Positions 46,270-55,991 of a stretch of DNA of 64,000 nt are shown one piece after another. The translations under genes were made by a program, and so were the position numbers. The notes below the pieces were generated by a model. That model did not search any database. It saw only the letters and a program-made list of their open reading frames with translations, and was not told the origin of the DNA. How positions within the stretch are numbered: the stretch's first letter is position 1; each line of letters opens with the position of its first letter. Origin of the DNA: Brucella pecoris (GTDB lineage: Bacteria; Pseudomonadota; Alphaproteobacteria; Rhizobiales; Rhizobiaceae); NCBI RefSeq assembly GCF_006376675.1, contig NZ_VEWK01000002.1, positions 248,001-312,000 on the forward strand, given 5' to 3'.

Positions 46270-46360
46270 AGATTTTCCAGAAAAAGTGCGAAGCGCCTAC
46301 GCTGGAAAACCAGTTCGCCGCCGACTCCTTATCTTTCTTCAATACGCCAGATAATGCGTA
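46270..46360. repeat. Diverged inverted copy of the 95-bp repeat
   Basis: Read on the minus strand it follows the 28887/37903 unit: ACGCATTATC at one end and AGCGCTTCGCACTTTTTCTGG at the other, with the central dyad decayed. About a quarter of positions differ by eye. Confidence 0.65.
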
Positions 46361-46396
46361 AAAACCGTTGGTTAGGCGATCTCACGATCCCATTTT

Positions 46397-46444
46397 AGAG
46401 CATAATCCGACCGAAGTGAAACGAGGATCGATAAGATTATGCTT
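46397..46444. repeat. GCATAATCCGA palindromic repeat
   Basis: TAGAGCATAATCCGACCGAAGT ... GATAAGATTATGCTT, an imperfect dyad of the GCATAATCC family. Confidence 0.65.
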
Positions 46445-46459
46445 GAAATATAAGAAGTT

Positions 46460-46499
46460 AGAGCGCCGATCTGATCCAATCAGATCGAAACGCGCTCTA
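46460..46499. repeat. AGAGCGC...GCGCTCT dyad with GATCTGATCCAATCAGATC core
   Basis: Outer arms AGAGCGC/GCGCTCT around an inner palindrome ATCTGATCCAATCAGAT. It is the same module as 58531-58568, where it is followed by a second module. Confidence 0.75.
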
Positions 46500-46673
46500 A
46501 CTGGAGCAGGTCCATAAGCTTGCCTTCACGGTGGTTACTTCCATGTATCCTGCTCATGTAAAAGTGCGTTCTTCACAAGTTCGGCAGCATCACATATGTG
46601 GTTATCAGAAATAACCTGATTATGAAACATACCTTAATTCGTTCGATACGAGAAGATCGGAAAGGAAAATGCC

Positions 46674-47315
46674 ATGACCAAGATCGCACTGATCGGCGCA
46701 ACGGGTTTCGTGGGCGCTGCAATCCTCAAGGAAGCTACGGCACGCGGCGACCAGGTCACAGCACTTGTTCGCCACCCTGAGAAAGTCGAAAAACTTCCCA
46801 ACGTTACGGCAGTAAAGGCAGACGTGTTCGATACCGATGCGCTTGCAAAACAACTTGCGGGGCACGACATCGTGATTTCAGCTTACAATCCGGGCTGGAG
46901 CGACAAGAATATCCGCGAAAACCACATCAATGGTAGCCGCTCCATCACGGAAGCGACCAAAAAGGCAGGCGTCAAGCGGCTCATTGCCATTGGCGGTGCA
47001 GGCAGCCTTTCCATCAATGGCAATCAGTTGGTCGACTCGCCTGAATTCCCCGCCGAATGGAAAGAAGGCGCGCTCGGTGCCCGTCAGGCGCTCGAAGACC
47101 TGCGTGGCGAGAATGAGCTGGAATGGTCATTCGTGTCGCCAGCGATCATTCTTCAGCCGGGCGAACGCGCCGGAAAATATCGTCTTGGCGGCGACGAACC
47201 GGTTTTCGACGACAAGGGTGAAAGCAAGATTTCAGTTGCTGATCTGGCAGTCGCAATTCTGGATGAGGCAGAAAAAGGCCAGCATATTCGCGAGCGTTTC
47301 ACAGCCGCCTATTGA
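46674..47315 (+). CDS. NAD(P)-binding atypical SDR (NmrA/YwnB-like) oxidoreductase
   Basis: The 213-aa single-domain Rossmann protein starts MTKIALIGATGFVGAAILKE (G-x-x-G-x-x-G dinucleotide motif), followed by VTALVRHPEKVEKL with the NADP-favouring Arg, and RLIAIGGAGSLSI. Such proteins act as quinone or flavin-type reductases or as redox sensors. The divergent HxlR gene suggests induction by electrophiles. ATG 46674 has GGAAAGG upstream. Substrate unknown. Confidence 0.87.
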   Translation: MTKIALIGATGFVGAAILKEATARGDQVTALVRHPEKVEKLPNVTAVKADVFDTDALAKQLAGHDIVISAYNPGWSDKNIRENHINGSRSITEATKKAGVKRLIAIGGAGSLSINGNQLVDSPEFPAEWKEGALGARQALEDLRGENELEWSFVSPAIILQPGERAGKYRLGGDEPVFDDKGESKISVADLAVAILDEAEKGQHIRERFTAAY

Positions 47316-47447
47316 TACCAATCACAAAAACGCCATGTTTTTGACAGGCGTTCGCCGCAAAACCGGTGGTGAAATACGCGCATCACCACCGGCTTTTCGC
47401 ACAAAAAGACCGCAAAACAGGCCAGCCCCCGCTTTGCCTTAATTAGA

Positions 47448-47495
47448 ACGCGCATCTTTTCCGAAAACCGTTTCACACTTTTCGGGACGCGCTCT
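47448..47495. repeat. ACGCGCATCTTTTCCG repeat downstream of dnaE
   Basis: ACGCGCATCTTTTCCGAAAA ... CACACTTTTCGGGACGCGCTCT, nearly identical to 58582-58630. It lies 3 nt from the dnaE stop codon. Confidence 0.85.
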
Positions 47496-47498
47496 CAC

Positions 47499-50400
47499 TC
47501 AAACCAGTTCCACGTCCACGACGCCCTGAATGGCTTTCATGGCGCTGGCGATCTGCGGACTGACGCGATAGCGGTGTGGTAGCTCAATCTCCACTTCCCG
47601 CTGGCCGTTGTCCTTGATGACGATCAGGCTCACCTGCCCGTCGCCACGCGTGTTGAAATGCGGCACGATATGACGGACCGCGTCAGCCGAGCGCAGATAA
47701 AGTCGCAGCGCCTTCTGCATGCGGCAGGCCTCGTCTTCCAATGACTGCACCGTCTGGATACGCAAGCCTATTCCTTCGGGGCGATCCTCCGCCTGAACCG
47801 TAATAACGACCGACTTGCCGCTTTCCAGAAGATCGCGATATTGCGCAAGCCCTTCGGAAAACAGGACCGCTTCGAACTGGCCGCTGGCGTCGGACAGTTG
47901 CACGATACCCATCTTGTTGCCGGTGCGTGTTTTACGCTCCTGCCGGGCTGTCACGGTTCCCGCCAGACGACCGGCATTGGCACCGCGTTTCACGGCTGCG
48001 GAAAAATCCGCCCAGCTTTGAACACGCATACGATCCAGCACATCGCGATATTCATCAAGCGGATGGGCTGAAAGATAGAAGCCGACGGCCTGAAACTCGC
48101 GGTGCAGCATTTCCGATGGCAGCCACGGAGCGGCCTGCGGCAGAATAAGCGTTTCCTTCGGCGCGCCCGACAGGCCGAAAATATCGGACTGGCCACTGGC
48201 GGCATTCTCCTGCGTACGCTGGGCAAAGCCCATGATGCGGTCCATGCCTGCGCTCATCGCCGGGCGTTCACGACCAAAACAATCCATTGCGCCGGCATTG
48301 ATGAGGCTTTCCAGCACGCGCCGATTGACGACACGCGGGTCGACGCGCTCGCAGAAATCCTCAAGGCTTTCAAAAGGCTTCTCGGCACGCACATCGACAA
48401 TATGATCGACGGCCGCCTCGCCCACTCCTTTGATGGCGGCAAGCGAGTAAAAGATCTGCTTCTCGCCGACTTCAAACGGGCGGAAGGACGTCATTACCGA
48501 CGGCGGAACCACTTCAATACCCAGGCGATTGGCCTCCCGCCGGAAATCGTTGAGCTTGTCGGTATTCGACATATCGTAGGTCATCGACGCGGCGAGGAAC
48601 TCGACCGGATAATGCGCCTTCATATAGGCCGTCTGGTAGGAGACGATGGCATAGGCTGCGGCGTGCGACTTGTTGAAGCCGTAGTCAGCAAACTTGGCCA
48701 GCAGATCGAAGATCATGTTGGCCTGCGCCTTGTCGACGCCGCCTTCAATCGCGCCATCCACAAAACGGACGCGCTGCTTGTCCATTTCCTCGCGGATCTT
48801 CTTACCCATGGCGCGGCGCAGAAGGTCAGCTTCGCCGAGCGAATAGCCGGAAAGCACCTGCGCGATCTGCATCACCTGTTCCTGATAGACGATAACGCCC
48901 TGCGTTTCCTTGATCAGGTGATCGATCTTCGGGTGAATGGAGGCGATCTCCTCCTCACCATTCTTGCGCGCATTATAGGTCGGGATGTTCTCCATCGGAC
49001 CAGGACGATAAAGCGCCACGAGCGCAATAATATCTTCGATCCGGTCCGGGCGCATGCCGAGCAGCGCCTTGCGCATACCCGCACTTTCAACCTGGAACAC
49101 GCCGACCGTTTCACCGCGCGACAGCATCTCATAGGTCAGCGCATCATCGAGCGGTATATGAGACAGATCGATGGCGATCCCCTTGCGCGCCACCAGTTCG
49201 ACCGCCGTTTCGAGAACGGTCAATGTCTTGAGACCGAGAAAGTCGAATTTGACCAGCCCCGCCTGCTCGACCCATTTCATGTTGAACTGGGTAACGGGCA
49301 TGTCGGAACGCGGATCGCGATACATGGGCACGAGTTCGGACAGTGGACGATCACCGATCACAATACCGGCGGCATGGGTCGAGGCATGGCGGTAAAGCCC
49401 CTCGAGTTTGAGCGCCATATCGAGAAGGCGACCGACAACCGGCTCCTTCTCGCGCTCCTCATTGATCTTCGGTTCGGTCTCGATAGCCTGCGCCAGTGAC
49501 ACCGGATTAGCCGGGTTCTGCGGCACCAGCTTGCACAGACGGTCAACCTGCCCGTAAGGCATTTCCAGAACACGCCCGACGTCGCGCAGCACGGCGCGAG
49601 CTTGCAGGGTTCCGAAAGTGATGATCTGTGCGACCTGATCGCGCCCGTACTTTCCTTGCACATAGCGGATCACCTCTTCACGGCGGTCCTGACAGAAATC
49701 GATATCGAAGTCGGGCATCGAAACGCGATCCGGATTGAGGAAACGTTCGAAAAGCAAGGAAAAGCGCAATGGATCGACGTCGGTAATCGTAAGTGCATAT
49801 GCGACGAGCGAACCGGCACCCGAACCACGGCCGGGCCCTACCGGAATGCCTTGGGCTTTCGCCCATTTGATAAAGTCGGCAACGATCAGGAAGTAACCGG
49901 GGAACTTCATGCGGGTAATGATGCCGATCTCATATTCGAGGCGATCGGTATATTGTTCCGTCGTATAACCTTCTGCGAGACCTGCGGTCTCCAGACGCAT
50001 CTTCAGGCCTTCACGCGCCTGTCGGGCAAGCTCATCAGCCTCCTCCTGAACGGCGGCCTCTGCATCATCGGACTCGCCCGTGAACCGCGGCAGGATCGGT
50101 TGGCGGGTCTGTGTGTACCAGCTACAACGCTCCGCAATCTCGACAGTGTTGTCGAGTGCTTCAGGCAGATCGGCAAAAAGTGCCGCCATTGCCGCGCGGC
50201 TTTTCAGATGATGATCAGGCGTCAAGCGCCGGCGATCATCGTTTGAGAGAATCTGGCCTTCCGCGATGGCAAGGAGCGCATCGTGTGCTTCAAAGTCTTC
50301 CGCCTTGAGAAAGAACGCCTCATTGGTGGCCACCAGAGGCAGATCCATCTCATAGGCAAGCGCCACCGTCTTTGCTTCCAGCGCACGATCGTAGCCAGCC

Positions 50401-51032
50401 TGACGCTGCAATTCGACATAAAGCCGATCACCAAAGGCTTCCCGCAGGAAAGCAAGTCGCGCCTCCGCCCTGTCGGGGCGGTCGGCGGCAAAAGAACGAC
50501 CGATTGGCCCCAATGCGCCACCGGAAAGCACAATGATGTCTTTCGACAATGGCGGCAGCCAGCTTGCTTCAACATGCACCGGATCACCCGCCTGGGTTTC
50601 CAGAAACGCGCGACTGACAAGCCGCACGATATTCGCATAGCCTTCTTCCGTTGCCGCAAGGAGCACGATTGGAGCAAGGTCCAGCGCGATCCTGCGATTG
50701 ACGCTGCGTCCATTGTCATTGTGATCGCCGAACGCAATATCGACCTGACAGCCGATAATGGGCTGCAGCCCGTCTTTCGACGCCTTCTGTGCAAACTCAA
50801 GCGCGCCGAACAGATTATTGGTATCGGTGACTGCGATAGCCGGCGCCTCGTCGGCAATCGCCTGTTTGATGATCTTTCCGAGCGGCAATGCGCCTTCCAG
50901 CAAGGAATAAGCCGAGTGTACCCGCAGATGCACAAAACGTGGCGTCAAGGCACCGTTATTTGCTGCATTACCTGCTGCCGCATCACTCATTCCATCGACC
51001 CCGATCATCTGCTGAGCCGCCCGGATGGACAT
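47499..51032 (-). CDS. dnaE: DNA polymerase III alpha subunit
   Basis: The 1177-aa replicative polymerase has an N-terminal PHP domain (VHLRVHSAYSLLEGALPLGK), the catalytic acidic motif MPDFDIDFCQDRREEV with D443 and D445, GRGSGAGSLVAYAL for nucleotide binding, helix-hairpin-helix motifs, and a C-terminal OB fold (LAGTVTARQERKTRTGNKMG). The length is that of DnaE1, not the ImuC/DnaE2 type. Two starts are possible: ATG 51032 (used) and ATG 50990 (MSDAAAGN), the second giving 1163 aa. It lies downstream of lolD after an 860-nt repeat-rich gap. Confidence 0.96.
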   Translation of the reverse strand: MSIRAAQQMIGVDGMSDAAAGNAANNGALTPRFVHLRVHSAYSLLEGALPLGKIIKQAIADEAPAIAVTDTNNLFGALEFAQKASKDGLQPIIGCQVDIAFGDHNDNGRSVNRRIALDLAPIVLLAATEEGYANIVRLVSRAFLETQAGDPVHVEASWLPPLSKDIIVLSGGALGPIGRSFAADRPDRAEARLAFLREAFGDRLYVELQRQAGYDRALEAKTVALAYEMDLPLVATNEAFFLKAEDFEAHDALLAIAEGQILSNDDRRRLTPDHHLKSRAAMAALFADLPEALDNTVEIAERCSWYTQTRQPILPRFTGESDDAEAAVQEEADELARQAREGLKMRLETAGLAEGYTTEQYTDRLEYEIGIITRMKFPGYFLIVADFIKWAKAQGIPVGPGRGSGAGSLVAYALTITDVDPLRFSLLFERFLNPDRVSMPDFDIDFCQDRREEVIRYVQGKYGRDQVAQIITFGTLQARAVLRDVGRVLEMPYGQVDRLCKLVPQNPANPVSLAQAIETEPKINEEREKEPVVGRLLDMALKLEGLYRHASTHAAGIVIGDRPLSELVPMYRDPRSDMPVTQFNMKWVEQAGLVKFDFLGLKTLTVLETAVELVARKGIAIDLSHIPLDDALTYEMLSRGETVGVFQVESAGMRKALLGMRPDRIEDIIALVALYRPGPMENIPTYNARKNGEEEIASIHPKIDHLIKETQGVIVYQEQVMQIAQVLSGYSLGEADLLRRAMGKKIREEMDKQRVRFVDGAIEGGVDKAQANMIFDLLAKFADYGFNKSHAAAYAIVSYQTAYMKAHYPVEFLAASMTYDMSNTDKLNDFRREANRLGIEVVPPSVMTSFRPFEVGEKQIFYSLAAIKGVGEAAVDHIVDVRAEKPFESLEDFCERVDPRVVNRRVLESLINAGAMDCFGRERPAMSAGMDRIMGFAQRTQENAASGQSDIFGLSGAPKETLILPQAAPWLPSEMLHREFQAVGFYLSAHPLDEYRDVLDRMRVQSWADFSAAVKRGANAGRLAGTVTARQERKTRTGNKMGIVQLSDASGQFEAVLFSEGLAQYRDLLESGKSVVITVQAEDRPEGIGLRIQTVQSLEDEACRMQKALRLYLRSADAVRHIVPHFNTRGDGQVSLIVIKDNGQREVEIELPHRYRVSPQIASAMKAIQGVVDVELV

Positions 51033-51306
51033 ACATCCGGCGCTCTAAATCTCCGCATCGTACTTTCCGAAAATCGATTTCGATTTTCGAGCCGAAGCTG
51101 TAGCCGCCTGATAGCACATTACTTCAGTGACGGACCATATTTATGACCCATCGCGGCTGGCGACTCTGTCGCCTGATAGCATCAGTTTCGGGGAATGATA
51201 TGGCGATGTCCAGTAAGACTATCGCCACCATGTCGCAGGTTCACAGGAACCAGCCAAAGCATTTCCAGTTTTTCCGGAAACACCGGAAACGCCCTATCTT
51301 TTGCAC

Positions 51307-51355
51307 GCATGTCTTTGCCCCTAAAACCGGTTCCCACTTTTGGGAGACATGCTCT
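51307..51355. repeat. GCATGTC repeat module
   Basis: GCATGTCTTTGCCCCTAAAA through CCGGTTCCCACTTTTGGGAG to ACATGCTCT; same module as 17333-17380 and 56783-56830 with a few changes. It begins 7 nt beyond the stop of the 28-aa gene. Confidence 0.85.
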
Positions 51356-51362
51356 ATTTCCT

Positions 51363-51449
51363 TCAGATCACACTCACCCAGATGGCGAAAGTTGCGATGA
51401 ACAGGCTTACCGAAATGAAAGACAGAACGTCGTGGACGAGATCGGTCAT
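51363..51449 (-). CDS. 28-aa small membrane protein, unannotated type
   Basis: ATG 51449 is preceded by GAGGAG with an 8-nt spacer and the frame ends in TGA at 51363. The peptide (MTDLVHDVLSF then ISVSLFIATFAIWVSVI) is a charged N-terminus followed by one continuous hydrophobic helix of about 20 residues, the classic plan of small inner-membrane proteins. It is too short for normal gene calling. The function and partners are unknown. It stands alone between lolD and dnaE on the same strand, with a repeat directly after it. Confidence 0.65.
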   Translation of the reverse strand: MTDLVHDVLSFISVSLFIATFAIWVSVI

Positions 51450-51617
51450 GTTGGAAACTCCTCTGTGTTCACGTATGTTTATTTTTTGTTCTATTTTTGT
51501 TCCAAAGTCAACACCTGTTCTGGAGCGGCGTTCATTTTAGGGTTTACGAATAGTGAATATACAACCGCAGGCATGAGCCCTGGGAAGCCAACAGCAGGAG
51601 GGCGTGTCCGTACCCCG

Positions 51618-51658
51618 TCCTTCGAGACACCGCCTGCGGCGGCTCCTCAGGATGAGGT
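51618..51658. repeat. CTTCGAGAC...CTCAGGATGAGG repeat, copy 1
   Basis: CCTTCGAGACACCGCCTGCG then GCGGCTCCTCAGGATGAGG with a GCCGC-type central stem. The core is shared with 51831-51870 and 26921-26996. Confidence 0.8.
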
Positions 51659-51830
51659 GCGTGGAGCGCCTGTCATTATGTCCAGAGTGCATACAGAAAA
51701 ATTGAAAGGCCGAAGCGAGAAGGTGGTCAAACGAGCCGTTGTCCTATCCCGCATTGATCAGCCTTTGGTGCACGTCAACACGAATGGTTGGAGCGCCAGG
51801 TTCGATCAGATCAAGACGGAACCCACCTTG

Positions 51831-51870
51831 CCCTTCGAGACGCCGCCTGCGGCGGCTCCTCAGGATGAGG
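51831..51870. repeat. CTTCGAGAC...CTCAGGATGAGG repeat, copy 2
   Basis: CCCTTCGAGACGCCGCCTGC then GGCGGCTCCTCAGGATGAGG, differing from copy 1 by one base in the core. It lies 22 nt from the lolD stop. Confidence 0.8.
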
Positions 51871-51892
51871 TCTGCTGCAATGAAAACAGGTG

Positions 51893-52576
51893 TTAAAGAT
51901 CGACGACCTTGCCATCCTGCAACGTCACGCGCCGGTCCATGCGGCGGGCAAGTTCATGATTGTGGGTGGCGATCAGGGCCGCAAGACCTGACTGACGCAC
52001 GAGGGCTTCCAGAGCGCCGAAGACGTAAGACGATGTCGTCGGGTCGAGGTTGCCGGTCGGCTCATCTGCCAGAAGAACAAGCGGCGCATTGGCAACGGCA
52101 CGGGCAATGGCGACGCGCTGTTGTTCACCGCCCGAAAGTTCAGAAGGACGATGAGAGGCCCGCTTGCCGATCTTCATATATTCAAGGAGTTGTTGCGCAC
52201 GCTCTGCGGCAGCTTTTTTGGACAGCCCGCGGATCATTTGCGGCATCATCACATTCTCCAGCGCGGAAAACTCCGGCAGGAGATGATGGAACTGATAGAC
52301 AAAACCAACGTCGTTGCGGCGCACGGCTGTGCGCTCGTCGTCGGACAATTTGCTGCAGGACCGCCCGTCGAGAAAGACCTCGCCTGTGTCGGGGCGTTCC
52401 AGAAGACCTGCCGTGTGCAGCAATGTCGACTTGCCTGCGCCCGATGGCGCGACGAGCGCTACCATTTCTCCACGACGAAGCGTGAAGTCGGCATCCTTCA
52501 GAATGACCAGTTCACGGTCGACTTCCTTGTAGGCGCGGCCGACACGCTCCAGCCGCATGATGATTTCAGCCGCCAT
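51893..52576 (-). CDS. lolD: Lipoprotein-releasing ABC transporter ATPase
   Basis: The 227-aa ATPase powers transfer of outer-membrane lipoproteins from the inner membrane to LolA. Walker A is [12 protein letters not shown], the signature [14 protein letters not shown], Walker [11 protein letters not shown] and the H-loop ATHNHELA. It is encoded immediately after the LolC/E permease with no gap, and with it forms the complete LolCD-type transporter of alphaproteobacteria. Confidence 0.94.
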   Translation of the reverse strand: MAAEIIMRLERVGRAYKEVDRELVILKDADFTLRRGEMVALVAPSGAGKSTLLHTAGLLERPDTGEVFLDGRSCSKLSDDERTAVRRNDVGFVYQFHHLLPEFSALENVMMPQMIRGLSKKAAAERAQQLLEYMKIGKRASHRPSELSGGEQQRVAIARAVANAPLVLLADEPTGNLDPTTSSYVFGALEALVRQSGLAALIATHNHELARRMDRRVTLQDGKVVDL

Positions 52577-53893
52577 TTATTCGTACCTCAATGCTTCAAC
52601 CGGATCGAGCTTGGCAGCGCGCCAGGCCGGGAAAATGGTGGCAATGAACGAAAGCACCAGAGCCATGACGATGACAGAAATCGTCTCGCCGGGATCCATC
52701 TTGGCCGGAAGCTGGCTCAGGAAGTAAAGTTCCGGATTGAACAGCGTCGTACCCGAAAGCCACGAGAAGAACTCCCGCAGACGCTCGACATTGAGGCAGA
52801 CGACAACGCCCAGAACAACGCCGGCCACAGTGCCGGTGACACCGATGGCGGCACCCGTCATCAGGAATATGCGCATCACCGCGCCACGGGGTGCCCCCAT
52901 GGTTCGCAGGATCGCAATATCGTGTCCCTTGTCCTTCACCAGCATGATGAGACCGGAAATGATGTTCAGCGCCGCAACGAGGACGATGAGCGTCAGGATC
53001 ATGAACATCACGTTGCGCTCGACTTCCAGCGCCGAGAAGAAAGTCTGATTGCGCTGGCGCCAGTCGACAAGCGAGAGCTGGCGTCCCGCGGCCTCTTCCA
53101 CCGGCGCGCGCATCGCATCCACCTTGTCGGGATTATCGACAAAGATTTCAAGCGATTGCACCTTGCCTTCCTGATTGAAGAAAAGCTGTGCTTCGGAAAG
53201 CGGCATCATGACAATCGACGAGTCGTATTCCGACATGCCGATCTCGAAGATCGCGACAATCGGATAGGCTTTCACACGCGGATTGACGCCAAACGGGGTC
53301 ACATCGCCATCCGGAGAAATCACCCGCAGCGTATCGCCGATGGAAAGACCTAGATTTTCCGCCATGCGGGTTCCGATGGCGACACCGCCGCCCTGATCGA
53401 AACCTTTCAGCGTACCCTGACGAATATTGCCGGAAACAAGCTTGAGCTTGTCGAGGTCCTCTTCACGCAGACCGCGCACCAGGGCGCCGGTTCCAGCACC
53501 GATATTACCCTGAACAAGCGCCTGCCCTTCCACAACGGGAATGGCGAACTTGATGCCGGAAATACCGTCGATCCGCTTGATAAGGTCGGCATAATCATCC
53601 AGCGGACGATCGATCGGCTGCATGATGAGATGGCCGTTGATGCCCAGAATTCTTGTCAGAAGCTCGGCACGAAAGCCGTTCATCACCGCCATGACGATGA
53701 TGAGGGTCGCCACGCCCAGCATGATGCCGGTGAACGAAAACCCGGCAATGACCGAGATGAAAGTCTCGCGGCGGCGCGCACGCAGATATCGCCATGCGAT
53801 CATCCGTTCGAAAGCCGAGAATGGACCAGACTTCGGAGCCTTCTGTGCTACCTTTGCCTGATCTCCGGATTTTGCTGCCGCCGCGTTACTCAT
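52577..53893 (-). CDS. Lipoprotein-releasing ABC transporter permease (LolC/E)
   Basis: The 438-aa permease has four membrane helices (one near residues 40-62, three in the last 130 residues) and a large periplasmic domain between helices 1 and 2, the LolC/LolE/MacB plan. Family segments are [20 protein letters not shown] and [19 protein letters not shown] single permease, rather than a LolC plus LolE pair, is usual in alphaproteobacteria and would act as a homodimer. Its ATG overlaps the proS stop by 4 nt. Confidence 0.93.
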   Translation of the reverse strand: MSNAAAAKSGDQAKVAQKAPKSGPFSAFERMIAWRYLRARRRETFISVIAGFSFTGIMLGVATLIIVMAVMNGFRAELLTRILGINGHLIMQPIDRPLDDYADLIKRIDGISGIKFAIPVVEGQALVQGNIGAGTGALVRGLREEDLDKLKLVSGNIRQGTLKGFDQGGGVAIGTRMAENLGLSIGDTLRVISPDGDVTPFGVNPRVKAYPIVAIFEIGMSEYDSSIVMMPLSEAQLFFNQEGKVQSLEIFVDNPDKVDAMRAPVEEAAGRQLSLVDWRQRNQTFFSALEVERNVMFMILTLIVLVAALNIISGLIMLVKDKGHDIAILRTMGAPRGAVMRIFLMTGAAIGVTGTVAGVVLGVVVCLNVERLREFFSWLSGTTLFNPELYFLSQLPAKMDPGETISVIVMALVLSFIATIFPAWRAAKLDPVEALRYE

Positions 53894-55218
53894 GCTTCTG
53901 CCGTCAACAGGTTGATTGCGGCTTCAACGCTCAGAATCTGGCGTTCGCCGGTCTTGCGATCCTTGATTTCGACTTCACCGGCAGCGACGCCACGCGGGCC
54001 GACGATCACCTGCGTCGGCAAGCCGATCAGGTCCATCGCGGCAAACTTGGCACCCGGACGATCATCCGTATCGTCGAGCAGCGGATCGATGCCTGCATTG
54101 GTCAGCGCTTCATAAATCTTCTCGCTGACGCTGTCGCAACCTTCGTCGCCGGGTTTCATGTTGACGATACCGGCGCCGAACGGCGCGATAGCCTTCGGCC
54201 AGATGATGCCTGCCTCGTCATGGAAGGCTTCGATGGCTGCTGCGACAAGGCGCGACGGGCCGATGCCATAGGAACCCATGGAAACCAGATGTTCCTTGCC
54301 GTCCGGCCCCTGCACCTTCGCACCCATCGGCTCAGAATATTTGGTGCCGAAATGGAAGATGTGACCAACTTCGATACCGCGCGCCGAAACCTGATCCTCC
54401 GGCTTGACCTTGGCCCAGTCGGCCTCATCATGCATTTCGTCGGTCGCCGCATAAGGCGTCGTCCAGCGCGTGACGATGTCAGAGAGCTGCGCATCGTTGC
54501 GGAAATCTGTGTCCGCCCCCGGCACGGCGAGATCAAGATAGGCCTTGTCGCAGAAAACCTGGCTTTCGCCGGTTTCCGCCAGAATGATGAATTCGTGGCT
54601 GAGGTCGCCGCCAATCGGTCCCGTATCGGCGCGCATCGGGATCGCCTGCAGGCCAACGCGCGCAAAAGTGCGCAGATAAGACACGAACATGCGATAGTAA
54701 GCCATTTTCGCGCCCTCATAGTCGAGGTCGAACGAATAGGCATCCTTCATCAGGAATTCGCGCGAACGCATCACGCCGAAACGCGGGCGCACTTCGTCAC
54801 GAAACTTCCACTGGATGTGATAGAGATTGAGCGGCAGGTCCTTATAGGAGCGCACATAGGAGCGGAAAATGTCGGTGACCATTTCCTCGTTAGTCGGGCC
54901 GAAGAGCATATCGCGCTCCTGACGGTCCTGAATGCGCAGCATTTCCTTGCCGTAAGCATCGTAGCGACCGCTTTCGCGCCACAGGTCGGCGGACTGGATG
55001 GTCGGCATCAGGATTTCATTGGCGCCCGCACGGTTCTGCTCTTCGCGAATGATAGCGCAAACCTTGTTGAGAACCTTCAGACCGATCGGCAGCCAGGAGT
55101 AGATGCCGGCCGACTGTTGGCGGATCATGCCCGAACGCAGCATCAGCCTGTGGGAGACGATTTCCGCCTCCTTGGGGTTTTCCTTCAGAATAGGCAAAAA
55201 ATACCGCGACAGACGCAT
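53890..55218 (-). CDS. proS: Prolyl-tRNA synthetase, short alphaproteobacterial type
   Basis: The 442-aa class II enzyme charges tRNA-Pro. Motif 2 lies in [20 protein letters not shown], the active-site [11 protein letters not shown] and motif 3 [13 protein letters not shown] are intact, and an anticodon domain ends the protein. The editing (INS) domain of the long bacterial ProRS is missing, as is normal for this group; misacylated Ala-tRNA-Pro must be cleared by a separate factor. ATG 55218 ([11 protein letters not shown]) is preferred to the TTG/ATG upstream at 55230. Confidence 0.95.
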   Translation of the reverse strand: MRLSRYFLPILKENPKEAEIVSHRLMLRSGMIRQQSAGIYSWLPIGLKVLNKVCAIIREEQNRAGANEILMPTIQSADLWRESGRYDAYGKEMLRIQDRQERDMLFGPTNEEMVTDIFRSYVRSYKDLPLNLYHIQWKFRDEVRPRFGVMRSREFLMKDAYSFDLDYEGAKMAYYRMFVSYLRTFARVGLQAIPMRADTGPIGGDLSHEFIILAETGESQVFCDKAYLDLAVPGADTDFRNDAQLSDIVTRWTTPYAATDEMHDEADWAKVKPEDQVSARGIEVGHIFHFGTKYSEPMGAKVQGPDGKEHLVSMGSYGIGPSRLVAAAIEAFHDEAGIIWPKAIAPFGAGIVNMKPGDEGCDSVSEKIYEALTNAGIDPLLDDTDDRPGAKFAAMDLIGLPTQVIVGPRGVAAGEVEIKDRKTGERQILSVEAAINLLTAEA

Positions 55219-55489
55219 CGTAACCACCAATCAAGAGGGACTGCCTGAGTGCTTCAAGAATCAGGCAAAAATTAAGCATATTCGTCGGTTTCTTACCGGG
55301 TTATACACCGGTTGGAAACCCGCCTGAAAAAGCTTTCGCGATAGCGGATTTCCCCATCCACAGCCGCCGTCGTCAGCCGAATGAACCAACGATGCGAAAT
55401 ACGGCCTCCAGATTCACATTCAATTTCAATATATTACAGATATATCACCTTCATTGAGGAAAATTTGCGAAAGAAATATGACGTCACAG

Positions 55490-55684
55490 AAGATTTTTCG
55501 TGACAAAAGCTGTGCAGTTCGCTATTTTTTTCAGCATAAGAGCAACAACGGAATAAAACCGTTGGTTTCACGCGGTCAAAGTCTTGGGAGGATGGATCCA
55601 GGCGCGATTTTCGCAGCCGCCAGTCAAATGGAAACGGATCGAACGCGTATTTGATTAGCAAGGCGAAAGCCTTGCTTTTTTTTT
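55490..55684 (+). ncRNA. Candidate small RNA ending in an orphan terminator
   Basis: AGCAAGGC-GAAA-GCCTTGCT followed by a nine-T run (55657-55684) is a textbook terminator, with a stable GNRA-type loop. No gene on the plus strand precedes it, so a short transcript from the region divergent to proS is likely. The 5' end given is a guess. The segment contains GGGAGGATGG, which could be an anti-Shine-Dalgarno-like seed or part of a tiny frame. Confidence 0.4.
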
Positions 55685-55867
55685 GCACTTATAGCGCACT
55701 CATACTTTCCGCGATTTCACTGTTTTATAGCTCGCAATAACACATTGATTTTGTGGGATTTATCCGGATGCCTTTCAGGCGCTCAAGTATTAAATTTCAC
55801 TTAAGTATAAATCGATTTATTTGAAGAACATTACATGCGGCTTGGCATCAATGTCACAAATGACGCC

Positions 55868-55929
55868 GGGTTGTGCCCCGTCGGAAATTCAATACGTTAC
55901 GCTGACAGGCTCAATATCCGGCACAACCC
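55868..55929. other. Long-range stem GGGTTGTGCC/GGCACAACCC
   Basis: Two perfect 10-nt complementary arms (55868-55877 and 55920-55929) enclose 42 nt. The arrangement suggests a structured RNA or a cis element, but its strand is uncertain. Confidence 0.4.
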
Positions 55930-55964
55930 CTGATAGGTATGTCCACTTTTCTTTATACAAAAGA

Positions 55965-55991
55965 AAGGCTGCCTATTTTTTAGGCAGCCTT
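55965..55991 (-). terminator. Terminator after the mce-DUF1467 unit
   Basis: AAGGCTGCCTA-TTTTT-TAGGCAGCCTT, followed on the minus strand by TCTTTTG. It lies 29 nt beyond the DUF1467 stop. Confidence 0.75.

Larger units (their letters stand above)
46212..46673. other. 462-nt repeat-filled gap between hxlR and the NAD-binding gene
   Basis: The gap contains three different palindromic repeats (46270-46360, 46397-46444, 46460-46499) and about 150 nt of upstream sequence for the NAD-binding gene. No gene is seen. Confidence 0.6.
51033..51892. other. 860-nt repeat-rich gap between lolD and dnaE
   Basis: It contains a dyad CGAAAATCG/CGATTTTCG at 51068-51089, a GCATGTC repeat (51307-51355), two CTTCGAGAC/CTCAGGATGAG repeats (51618-51658, 51831-51870) and one convincing small gene (51363-51449, minus strand). 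Longer plus-strand frames here translate repeat DNA and are not supported. Confidence 0.6.

Noticed and set aside
48102..49499. 465-codon frame antisense to dnaE
   Set aside because: Shadow of dnaE with no ribosome site or family.
51195..51896. 233-codon plus-strand frame between dnaE and lolD
   Set aside because: It translates three intergenic repeats and has no ribosome site or domain.
52121..53353. 410-codon frame antisense to the Lol genes
   Set aside because: His/Arg/Gln-rich antisense translation of lolD and lolC/E, no support.
53794..55248. 484-codon frame antisense to proS
   Set aside because: Shadow of proS; the proS motifs on the other strand are intact.
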